Positions 1-5,315 of a DNA stretch of 6,873 nucleotides are shown here, piece by piece. The stretch spans positions 1 through 6,873 of the forward strand of contig JBJEQH010000211.1 of the NCBI GenBank assembly GCA_051881655.1, written 5' to 3'. A program made the position numbers and the translations under genes. Position 1 is the stretch's first letter, and every line of letters begins with the position of its first letter. This DNA is from Heritagella sp051881655. GTDB lineage: Bacteria; Bacillota; Clostridia; Oscillospirales; Acutalibacteraceae. The notes below the pieces were generated by a model that saw only the letters and a list, made by a program, of their open reading frames with translations, made no database searches and was not told the DNA's origin.

Positions 1-58
1 TCGAACCTGCGGCATCCTGCTCCCAAAGCAGGCGCGCTACCATCTGCGCTACACCTCG
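1..58 (-). tRNA. tRNA-Pro (anticodon UGG), 3' part cut by the window edge
   Basis: Read on the minus strand, the sequence starts CGAGGTG (5' acceptor strand), then U8-A9 and a GCGC D-stem. The anticodon arm is CCTGC-TTTGGGA-GCAGG, whose seven-base loop places TGG at positions 34-36, reading proline codons. A variable region and the start of the T-arm with GGTTCGA follow, and the window ends inside the T-loop. The remaining T-stem, 3' acceptor strand and discriminator base (roughly 18 nt) lie outside, so pairing of the acceptor stem and any encoded CCA cannot be checked. The gene sits downstream of cdaR but is separated from it by a terminator and has its own promoter, so it is probably transcribed independently. 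The amino-acid identity is clear from the anticodon. Confidence 0.95.
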
Positions 59-87
59 ATAGTGAAAGGAAAAGAGAGAGCTTATTT

Positions 88-117
88 ATTATAGACTGCC
101 CCCGGCGGAGAAGTCAA
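88..117 (-). promoter_or_regulatory. Promoter for tRNA-Pro
   Basis: On the minus strand, TTGACT (117-112) and a perfect TATAAT (93-88) are separated by 18 nt. An A-rich stretch (GAAAAAAC) lies immediately upstream of the -35 box and resembles an UP element, as is common for stable-RNA promoters. Transcription should start near 81, giving a leader of about 23 nt before the mature tRNA 5' end at 58. This assignment is from sequence only. Confidence 0.85.
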
Positions 118-212
118 GTTTTTTCTATCCCGCAGCGGGGCGCGGCGGCTTTGGAAAGCATCCGGCTTTTCCGGTTCTCCTTTCCGCAGCCGGACACCAC
201 CCTTTTGCTATC

Positions 213-250
213 CGAAAAGAAACGCCCGGACCCATTCGGTTCGGGCGTTT
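213..250 (-). terminator. Rho-independent terminator after cdaR
   Basis: On the minus strand a 13-bp stem (250-238 with 232-220, one G-T wobble) closes a 5-nt loop (237-233). It is GC-rich in the middle (CGGGCG), flanked by AAA/TTT, and followed by the T-rich tail TTTCTTTTC. It begins 45 bp downstream of the cdaR stop codon and so should end the cdaA-cdaR transcript before tRNA-Pro. The plus strand also shows a T-rich tail after the stem, so the hairpin could work in both directions, but no plus-strand gene is seen. Confidence 0.85.
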
Positions 251-294
251 GCCTTTGTTTTTGGGGCTGTCCACAGGGGGCCGCTTTTCGGTGC

Positions 295-1671
295 CTATTC
301 GATAAAGGCGTTCACCGTATACTTTCCGATGGCCCAGCAGTCGGTCCGGCCTGTCACCCCAACTGTGACCGCCAGCTCTACGGTACCGGTCAAACTGGTC
401 TGTCCGGTCAAATCCGCCTGCACATACAGGTCATCGGCCGTCAGCGAGGCGATTGTCTCCTCGGGGCCCGCCAGGGTCACCCGCACGGCGCCGGTCAGCA
501 CCTCCACCTTCTGGTTTTCCCCGGCGTTAACGGCCGATACATTGGAGACCGTGAAGGTCTTCTGCGTGTATCCGTCCAGGTCCACCTCCACCTGGGCGGT
601 CCAGACGTTGCTCACGTTTTTAAAGCCCGCCGGCAGGCTGACGCTGGCTTCGAATACCGGATTGTCAAAGTCAATTTTGGTCAGATCAATGGGATCCAGC
701 GACATTTCTCTCATACCGGAGAGGGATTCCTCCGGCCCGGCCACCTCGATGCTGTCCGGGGACACCTTCAGGCGGTTCTTGCCAAACCCGGATGGAGTGC
801 GCACCAACATGGGTGTGAGACTGAGATCCTTGCGCAGATAGATCGGAATGGTCACTTCCACGTTCTCCATACCCAGCTCCAGGTTTTCGTCCGTCACCGC
901 AATGCCGTATTGATCATACGCCATCAGCTTGGCCGATACCGTCGCCGTTTCGGTCAGGGAATCGTGGATATCATACTCGGCCTGCACCGTACTGACCTTG
1001 TTCACCACACTGCGCGGTCCGCTGACCATCACATTCTCCGAGGAGAGGATCGGCGTATTCGCAAAATAGGTGGAACTGACGGAATACTTCACATTGCTGT
1101 CGATGGAAAAGCTCTTCTCCACATAGGCATCCACATCCACCGTAATCGTGGAGGGCTCCACCTTCACAATCTCGTAATCCGACAGTACTCCTCCCCCTTT
1201 TTTCACAGCCGTCAGGGTGATGGTATAGGTCGTCATCCCATCCGATGATTTCGCGGGGGCCACGGTCCCCACGACCTGAATATCCTCCGCCGTAATCCGG
1301 TTGATCACAATCCCGTTGCCGGAAATCGAGACATTGGCCGTCTCCTCCGACTGCGCAAACACACGCAACCCTTCCTCCTGGGCGGCTTCGCTCATTTCCA
1401 ATGTAATGGGAATATCATAAACCACCCGCGGCCGGTTGCTGACATTTGAATAGGAAACAATAAACCAGATGAAGATTGCAATAATCAGAGAGAGGATCAG
1501 GACAAAATGATTGTTATAAAAAAGCTGATAAAAGTTCCGCTTTTTCCCCTTTTTTTCAATAACCGGCCTTTTTTGGGGGGTTGCATGGTTTTCTCCGGCC
1601 ATGGCAGAGGGCTGCTGAAGCAAATGGCCCTGCTCCTCTTTTTTTTCCGGCCTTTTCTTCCAAATACCCAT
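295..1671 (-). CDS. cdaR: CdaR: YbbR-domain membrane regulator of diadenylate cyclase CdaA
   Basis: A 458-residue protein. Residues 1-48 are cytoplasmic and strongly basic (many Lys/Arg). Residues 55-75 form one transmembrane helix (FVLILSLIIAIFIWFIVSYS). The rest is extracytoplasmic and contains about four YbbR-type repeats (roughly 80-165, 175-265, 270-355 and 360-455). Each has beta-rich sequence, and repeats 2-4 carry a recognisable V/A-S/A-GP motif (SGPRSVV near 217, AGPEES near 311, AGPEET near 401). In Firmicutes, CdaR binds and modulates CdaA; that role is transferred by family and by adjacency. The ATG is joined to the cdaA stop by a TGATG junction (1-nt overlap), with AAGGAG about 9 nt upstream, so translation is probably coupled. 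The cytoplasmic tail before the helix looks long for the family as I recall it and is encoded by several homopolymer runs. A terminator follows 45 bp after the stop, and glmM, a frequent next gene, is absent. Confidence 0.93.
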   Translation of the reverse strand: MGIWKKRPEKKEEQGHLLQQPSAMAGENHATPQKRPVIEKKGKKRNFYQLFYNNHFVLILSLIIAIFIWFIVSYSNVSNRPRVVYDIPITLEMSEAAQEEGLRVFAQSEETANVSISGNGIVINRITAEDIQVVGTVAPAKSSDGMTTYTITLTAVKKGGGVLSDYEIVKVEPSTITVDVDAYVEKSFSIDSNVKYSVSSTYFANTPILSSENVMVSGPRSVVNKVSTVQAEYDIHDSLTETATVSAKLMAYDQYGIAVTDENLELGMENVEVTIPIYLRKDLSLTPMLVRTPSGFGKNRLKVSPDSIEVAGPEESLSGMREMSLDPIDLTKIDFDNPVFEASVSLPAGFKNVSNVWTAQVEVDLDGYTQKTFTVSNVSAVNAGENQKVEVLTGAVRVTLAGPEETIASLTADDLYVQADLTGQTSLTGTVELAVTVGVTGRTDCWAIGKYTVNAFIE

Positions 1672-2534
1672 CAGTGATTCTCCTTTTTCCAGCGGGGAAT
1701 ACGAACGGTCTTTTTTTCTCCCGTATTCTTATCATCAATCAGCAGGGATTCCAGCTCGTTTGCCAATGTTTCACGGGTATAGTTACGGGTCAGCACACCA
1801 TTCAGGGCAATACTGATCTGGCCCGTTTCCTCGGATACCACCACGACGACGGCATCGCTGTTCTCGCTCATGCCCAGAGCCGCCCGGTGCCGGGTTCCCA
1901 AATCCACGCTGATCGAATCATTGCTGGTCAGGGGCAGAATACAGCCCGCCGCATAAACCAGCCCGTCCCGGACAATCATGGCACCGTCATGCAGGGGCGC
2001 CTTATTAAAAAAGATATTGCCGATCACCGGTGCAGAAGGTTTCGCCTCTACAATCGTACCGGTATCAATAATCTCTCCCAGTTTTGTCTCCCGCTCGAAT
2101 ACAATCAGCGCCCCCATACGCAGGCGCTGCAGGTTCATACAGGCATCGGAAACCGCCTGAATAGCACGGCGCATCTGGGAATTTTCTTCCTCCCGGTCTT
2201 TCCCTACAAAGGGCAGATTTTTCCCACTGCGCCCCACATGCTCCAGCGCGCGGCGGATCTCCGGCTGAAAAATAACCAGAAAAGCCACCACGGTGAACTG
2301 GAAGAAATAATTGAGCAGCTCGTTGAGCATAATCAGATCCAGATACCGTGCGGTCAGATAGACCGCCAGCAGAATCAAAATTCCCTTTACCAGCTGCCCG
2401 GCGCGGGTCTCCCGTATTAACTTGATCGCGCCATAGATGATAAAGGTTACCACCAGAATATCCAGCGCGTCTTTCCATGTGAACTGGCGGATCAGTGCCA
2501 GAATCACCGTAAAAAATTCCTGTATCGCGTTCAT
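1671..2534 (-). CDS. cdaA: CdaA: membrane-bound diadenylate cyclase (c-di-AMP synthase)
   Basis: A 287-residue enzyme that condenses two ATP into cyclic di-AMP, the second messenger controlling potassium/osmolyte balance and wall homeostasis in Firmicutes. Three N-terminal membrane helices are visible (about 24-41, 48-66 and 72-90), followed by a linker and the DAC (DisA_N) domain at about 100-265. The two family catalytic motifs are intact: DGA at 183-185 (in LHDGAMIV) and RHR at 215-217 (in GTRHRAALGMSE). Length is close to the usual CdaA size (about 270-285). I chose the ATG at 2534 (MNAIQEFF) because AGGGGA lies 5-6 nt upstream and the first helices follow directly. A different-frame ORF starting at 2547 is a shadow. 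The gene has its own extended -10 promoter at 2609-2636 and is coupled to cdaR by a 1-nt overlap. Identity is very secure from motifs, topology and neighbour. Confidence 0.97.
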   Translation of the reverse strand: MNAIQEFFTVILALIRQFTWKDALDILVVTFIIYGAIKLIRETRAGQLVKGILILLAVYLTARYLDLIMLNELLNYFFQFTVVAFLVIFQPEIRRALEHVGRSGKNLPFVGKDREEENSQMRRAIQAVSDACMNLQRLRMGALIVFERETKLGEIIDTGTIVEAKPSAPVIGNIFFNKAPLHDGAMIVRDGLVYAAGCILPLTSNDSISVDLGTRHRAALGMSENSDAVVVVVSEETGQISIALNGVLTRNYTRETLANELESLLIDDKNTGEKKTVRIPRWKKENH

Positions 2535-2608
2535 ACTGTCCCCTCATGCCCGCCCGATGCGGATGATCCTTTTCTCATTTTTTGAAGCCTATACTTCCAC
2601 TTATATCT

Positions 2609-2636
2609 ATTTTAACATATACCGTGCCAGATGCAA
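2609..2636 (-). promoter_or_regulatory. Extended -10 promoter for cdaA-cdaR
   Basis: On the minus strand, TTGCAT (2636-2631) is followed after 16 nt by TAAAAT (2614-2609). It is preceded by TATGT, giving the Gram-positive extended -10 form TGnTAAAAT (2617-2609). Transcription would start near 2602, leaving a 5' leader of roughly 68 nt before cdaA. I see no c-di-AMP riboswitch or other large fold in this leader. The promoter starts only 11 bp beyond the upstream cysteine desulfurase stop codon. Confidence 0.75.
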
Positions 2637-2640
2637 CGGT
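2621..2640 (-). repeat. Short inverted repeat overlapping the cdaA -35 box
   Basis: Arms ACCGT (2621-2625) and ACGGT (2636-2640) flank a 10-nt centre that can add a GC/GC pairing with a bulge. The element covers the -35 hexamer of the cdaA promoter and lies 7 bp beyond the desulfurase stop codon. It is not followed by a T-tract, so it is a poor terminator. A protein operator, or chance, are the other readings. Confidence 0.3.
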
Positions 2641-2646
2641 TTCTTT

Positions 2647-3789
2647 TCAGTTTTTTGGACGAATTTTCCCGATGGCCCGGAGCAATGCCGCCAAATCCTC
2701 CCGGCGGGTAAAGGCCGATACGCTGATCCGCACGCACCCCTGCTCCAGGGTTCCCATTTTCTCATGGGCCCACGGCGCGCAGTGCAGCCCGGCCCGTACC
2801 AGAATCCCCTGTTCGGCCAGCCGGGCGCCCACCTGTTCCGAGGGCAGATCCTCCACATTAAACGAGACCACCGGCGCCGTCCAGCTTGTTTCGGGCCGCG
2901 GCGTATACAGCCGCACCCCTTCCATCCGGTGCAGTCCGTCCCAGGCCGCCTGGCACAGCCCCATCTCCCGGTCCAAAAGCCCCCGCTGCTGCCTGACCCA
3001 GCGCATCCCGGCCCGCAGCCCGGCAATCCCCGGCACATTCAGGGTTCCGCTCTCCAGCCGCTCGGGCATCAGCTCCGGCTGGGTCAGCCGGCGGGAATCC
3101 GTTCCGGTTCCCCCCTCCAAAATGGTCTGCAGCTTTTCCCCGTTGCGCGCAAGCAGTAAACCGGTGCCCATCGGGCCGTACAGCCCTTTGTGCCCTGCGG
3201 CGCATAGAAAATCACAGCCGGTCTCCTCCATGGACAGGGGCAGCACCCCCGCCGACTGCGCGGCATCAATGCAGAGGGGAATGCGGTATTCCCGGCACAG
3301 AATTCCGATCCGCTCCACCGGTACCCGGATCCCCCACACATTGGAGGCGTGTGTGACCACCACCAGCCGGGTTTTCTCGCTGAGCACCTCCCGCAGGTTC
3401 TGCAGGGTGCGCTCCCAGTCCCCGGGCACCACGCAAAAGCGCCGCACGGTGATCTCCCCCCGTTCCTGCAGGGTGCACAGAGGACGCGCGACCGCGTTGT
3501 GCTCCAGATCGGAGCAAACCGCCTCATCCCCGGGGCGCAGAATCCCTTTGATTACCATATTTAAAGCCATGGTGCAGTTTAGTGGGAAAACCACACACTC
3601 CGGCCCTGGTGCTCCGAAAAAAGAAGCCGCTTCTTTGCGGCAGTCATAAACCATCTCGGCTGCCCGCAGGCTGGGCCCCGACCCGCTTCGGCCCGGATTG
3701 GCCGAAAACGCCGTCAGTGCATGGGCCACCGCCTGCCGTACCGGCAGGGGCTTCGCCCCGGTGGTGGCCGCGTGATCCAGATAAATCAC
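2647..3789 (-). CDS. Cysteine desulfurase family protein (class V aminotransferase fold, SufS/CsdA-like)
   Basis: A 380-residue PLP enzyme expected to release sulfur from L-cysteine (or selenium from selenocysteine) as an enzyme-bound persulfide. Visible family features in order: the N-terminal YLDHAATT motif (3-10), His97 in DLEHNAV, THASN (146-150), Asp175 and Gln178 in IDAAQSAG, the PLP-binding Lys201 in GHKGLYGPMGTG, and the catalytic Cys337 in RAGLHCAPWAH. The RxGxHC context resembles the SufS/CsdA group and the 'cysteine desulfurase family protein' branch (TIGR01977 as I recall), unlike the SSGSAC loop of IscS/NifS. The GTG start at 3789 has GGAGG 7 nt upstream and overlaps the DUF3343 stop by 4 nt (GTGA). 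The same frame is open further upstream to an ATG at 4050, but those 87 residues are out-of-frame reading of DUF3343 and show no homology. The protein has about 13 cysteines, a high number. The sulfur acceptor cannot be read from the sequence. Confidence 0.9.
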   Translation of the reverse strand: MIYLDHAATTGAKPLPVRQAVAHALTAFSANPGRSGSGPSLRAAEMVYDCRKEAASFFGAPGPECVVFPLNCTMALNMVIKGILRPGDEAVCSDLEHNAVARPLCTLQERGEITVRRFCVVPGDWERTLQNLREVLSEKTRLVVVTHASNVWGIRVPVERIGILCREYRIPLCIDAAQSAGVLPLSMEETGCDFLCAAGHKGLYGPMGTGLLLARNGEKLQTILEGGTGTDSRRLTQPELMPERLESGTLNVPGIAGLRAGMRWVRQQRGLLDREMGLCQAAWDGLHRMEGVRLYTPRPETSWTAPVVSFNVEDLPSEQVGARLAEQGILVRAGLHCAPWAHEKMGTLEQGCVRISVSAFTRREDLAALLRAIGKIRPKN

Positions 3790-4013
3790 AGCCGTCCCTC
3801 CCGTTCCGCTCTTCCCTGCACGGGAATCCCGTGTTCGCGCAGCAGCTCCTGCGCTTTGTCTGTCTGTTTGGGCACATACAGCCCATATCCGCATCCGCCC
3901 TCGCCCGGGCGCTGCACCCGTTCGATATAGGCGCGAATTCCGTAACCGGCCAGCAGGTCCCGCCCTTTCATGGCATAGGTGACCGAGCCGACCTTGATCA
4001 CCGGTCCTTCCAT
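3786..4013 (-). CDS. DUF3343 protein, putative sulfur/selenium carrier
   Basis: A 75-residue soluble protein with no signal peptide or membrane segment. The pattern matches the DUF3343 (Se/S-carrier-like, PF11823) family as I know it. It has an N-terminal segment VTYAMKGRDLLAGYGIRAYI (11-30), a linker, the motif GGCGYGLYV (39-47), then KAQELLREHGIPV (53-65). Cys41, in the GGCGYG motif, is the only cysteine and the obvious candidate to hold a persulfide or selenide. The ATG at 4013 has GGAG six nt upstream. The stop overlaps the GTG of the desulfurase by 4 nt, implying coupled translation and suggesting a donor-acceptor pair. DUF3343 proteins and this desulfurase branch have been noted near selenium genes such as selD. 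No selenium gene lies in this window, so sulfur transfer is equally possible. No biochemical function can be claimed from sequence alone. Confidence 0.85.
   Translation of the reverse strand: MEGPVIKVGSVTYAMKGRDLLAGYGIRAYIERVQRPGEGGCGYGLYVPKQTDKAQELLREHGIPVQGRAEREGRL
3797..3801 (-). promoter_or_regulatory. Ribosome binding site deciding the GTG start of the desulfurase
   Basis: GGAGG on the minus strand lies 7 nt before the GTG at 3789, inside the end of the DUF3343 gene. It fixes the desulfurase start at the GTG and argues against the upstream in-frame ATG at 4050. Confidence 0.8.
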
Positions 4014-4108
4014 CCTTCTCTCCGCCTTTCATAAGGTCATCATGGTTCAAGCCATCCTATGCAAAGCGGGGAAGTTTTGTCCGCGTTTTTTGGGAAAAGC
4101 CGTCTTTC
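4014..4108 (-). other. 95-bp gap between ispF and the DUF3343 gene
   Basis: No gene, terminator hairpin with T-tract or convincing promoter is visible. On the minus strand, weak hexamers such as GACAAA with TAGGAT 16 nt apart could be proposed but are poor. ispF, DUF3343 and the desulfurase are therefore most simply read as one transcript from the ispF promoter. Confidence 0.4.
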
Positions 4109-4594
4109 TCACCCACCGCTGCGCAGCAGCAGGCAAACGGCGTGCACCGCCATGCCCTGTTCCTGCCCGGTAAAGCCCAGCTTTTCCTCGGTGGTGGCCT
4201 TCACACTGACCTGTTCGGCGGAAATCCCGCAGGCGCGGGCCAGGTTTTCCCGCATGCGGTCGATATAGGGCCGCAGTTTGGGGCGCTGGGCCAGAATGGT
4301 GGCATCGAGGTTCCCGATCTCCCACCCCTTTTCGCTTACCATCGCGCTCACCTCACCCAGCAGCCGCAGGCTGTCGGCCCCTTCGTAGCGCGGGTCCGTA
4401 TCCGGGAACCACTTTCCGATATCGCCCAGCGCCAGCGCCCCCAACAGAGCATCGCTGATGGCATGGGCCAGCACATCCGCATCCGAGTGCCCCAGCAGCC
4501 CCTTCTCAAAGGGGATCTCCACCCCGCCCAGAATCAGGCGGCGCCCCGCTTCCAAACGGTGTACATCGTATCCGTGACCAATGCGCATGTTCAT
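4109..4594 (-). CDS. ispF: IspF: 2-C-methyl-D-erythritol 2,4-cyclodiphosphate synthase
   Basis: A 161-residue cytosolic enzyme of the MEP isoprenoid pathway. It cyclises CDP-ME 2-phosphate to ME-cPP with release of CMP, normally as a homotrimer with a metal ion per active site. The zinc ligands are visible: Asp10 and His12 in GHGYDVHRL, and His44 in GHSDADVLAHAISDALLGA. The central FPDTDPRYEGADS segment and the C-terminal VSVKATTEEKLGFTGQEQG motif are also present, the latter being the family signature for nucleotide/phosphate contacts. Length is normal (about 155-165). The first ATG (4594) is preferred because AAGGA lies about 9 nt before it; a second in-frame ATG two codons later is possible. 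ispD, often fused or adjacent, is not in the window. The gene is first in its transcription unit, after the promoter at 4627-4656, and is followed by DUF3343 and the desulfurase. Confidence 0.97.
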   Translation of the reverse strand: MNMRIGHGYDVHRLEAGRRLILGGVEIPFEKGLLGHSDADVLAHAISDALLGALALGDIGKWFPDTDPRYEGADSLRLLGEVSAMVSEKGWEIGNLDATILAQRPKLRPYIDRMRENLARACGISAEQVSVKATTEEKLGFTGQEQGMAVHAVCLLLRSGG

Positions 4595-4626
4595 TCTCTC
4601 TCATCCTTTCCGGCTGTCTTTCTCTG

Positions 4627-4656
4627 AGTATAACAAATTGGCCGTTCCCTTGACAA
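4627..4656 (-). promoter_or_regulatory. Extended -10 promoter for ispF
   Basis: On the minus strand, TTGTCA (4656-4651) is followed after 18 nt by TATACT (4632-4627). A TG one base upstream of the -10 (TGTTATACT) makes it an extended -10 promoter like that of cdaA. The start would be near 4620, giving a leader of about 25 nt. A weaker tandem candidate lies upstream: TTCGCA (4703-4698), 17 nt, TAAAAT (4680-4675). Confidence 0.8.
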
Positions 4657-4718
4657 GTGCCGCCGTCTTCCATAATTTTATCAAAGCGCCCTTTTTCTGC
4701 GAAAAGCGGATATCGGCA

Positions 4719-4757
4719 AAAAACGGCGGGATTCCCACACGGAATCCCGCCGTTTTT
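4719..4757 (-). terminator. Strong rho-independent terminator of the vor operon
   Basis: A perfect 17-bp inverted repeat (4719-4735 with 4741-4757) encloses the 5-nt loop 4736-4740. The stem core is GGCGGGATTCC, flanked by A5/T5. On the minus strand it begins 18 nt after the gamma-subunit stop codon and ends in a run of six T. The mirror symmetry with T5 on the plus strand makes it likely to act in both directions. It separates vor transcription from the ispF unit. Confidence 0.93.
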
Positions 4758-4775
4758 CATGATTCTCTATGGATT

Positions 4776-5315
4776 TTACACCAGCGAATACCCCAGCTTC
4801 AGCGCTTTGGCGTTTCCCTCGGCCAGATGGGCCTTCCGGGCCGGGATGCACTTTTTCAGCCCCTCTTCCAGGTGCTCCAGCGAGCAGAACTGCCGCACTT
4901 TGTACAGGGCGCCCAGCAGAATCATATTGGCAAGGCCCCGCAGGCCCTGCTGATCGGCCAGCTCGGAGGCCGGCACGCGGTATACCGTCACATCCGTGCG
5001 GGTCACCGGTGCGTCCACCATGGTGCTGTCCAGGATAATCACGCCCCCGGGCACCACGCTGTTTTCAAATTTTTCCAGCGACGGCCGGTTCATGACCACC
5101 AGGGCATCCGGATGCACCACCAGCGGAGAGCCAATGGCCTCTTCCGACAGGCACACGCTGCAGTTGGCGGTGCCGCCGCGCATCTCCGGTCCATAAGAGG
5201 GCAGCCAGCTCAGCTGCCGGCCCTCCAGCAGCCCGCAGTAGGCCATCACTTTTCCCGCGAACAGAATCCCCTGCCCGCCAAATCCTGCAAAAATTGTCTG
5301 CAGCTCTTTAATCAT
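4776..5315 (-). CDS. 2-oxoacid:ferredoxin oxidoreductase, gamma subunit (VOR type)
   Basis: A 179-residue protein of the POR gamma-subunit family (PF01558), a cytosolic subunit of the 2-oxoacid:ferredoxin oxidoreductase complex that helps bind coenzyme A. The nucleotide-like GFGGQGILFAGKV motif (11-23) and the signature PEMRGGTANCSV (43-54) are both present. Length is normal for a stand-alone gamma subunit. The ATG at 5315 overlaps the beta-subunit stop by 4 nt (ATGA) and has GGAGG 7 nt upstream, indicating coupled translation and matched subunit amounts. It is the last gene of the operon, and a strong terminator follows 18 nt after the stop. Substrate choice is set mainly by the alpha/beta subunits. 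From the VorB neighbour it is probably the branched-chain 2-oxoacid enzyme, although gamma subunits of KOR and VOR are hard to tell apart. Confidence 0.92.
   Translation of the reverse strand: MIKELQTIFAGFGGQGILFAGKVMAYCGLLEGRQLSWLPSYGPEMRGGTANCSVCLSEEAIGSPLVVHPDALVVMNRPSLEKFENSVVPGGVIILDSTMVDAPVTRTDVTVYRVPASELADQQGLRGLANMILLGALYKVRQFCSLEHLEEGLKKCIPARKAHLAEGNAKALKLGYSLV

Larger units (their letters stand above)
59..294. other. Intergenic region between tRNA-Pro and cdaR
   Basis: This 236-bp stretch holds the tRNA promoter (88-117) and the cdaR terminator (213-250). Between them lies a 7-bp inverted repeat TCCGGCT/AGCCGGA (161-167 with 188-194) with a 20-nt spacer and no T-tract, of unknown role. 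No gene is supported; the open frame crossing it on the plus strand is antisense to cdaR. Confidence 0.6.

Noticed and set aside
161..194. TCCGGCT/AGCCGGA inverted repeat as a second terminator
   Set aside because: The loop is 20 nt, the stem is only 7 bp and no T-tract follows on either strand.
151..1248. Long plus-strand open frame (365 codons) opposite cdaR
   Set aside because: It is antisense to a gene with clear YbbR repeats, the translation is low-complexity and rich in His/Gly/Arg, and no ribosome site or domain is seen. It is a GC-driven shadow frame.
1581..2420. Plus-strand open frame of 279 codons opposite cdaA
   Set aside because: It covers the strand opposite the catalytic domain of CdaA, has no recognisable motif and no promoter.
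2535..2602. Possible c-di-AMP riboswitch in the cdaA leader
   Set aside because: The leader is only about 68 nt, far shorter than the ydaO/yuaA-type riboswitch, and shows no matching conserved fold.
2582..3649. Plus-strand open frame of 355 codons opposite the desulfurase
   Set aside because: The composition is Ser/Arg/Pro-rich and it is a mirror of a well-supported enzyme gene on the minus strand.
3790..4050. N-terminal extension of the desulfurase to an ATG at 4050
   Set aside because: This stretch is the DUF3343 gene read in another frame. The family begins at the YLDHAATT motif, and the GTG at 3789 has a good ribosome site.
4675..4703. Second minus-strand promoter for ispF (TTCGCA, 17 nt, TAAAAT)
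   Set aside because: The -35 match is mediocre and a clearly better extended -10 promoter lies just downstream. It is kept only as a possible tandem start.
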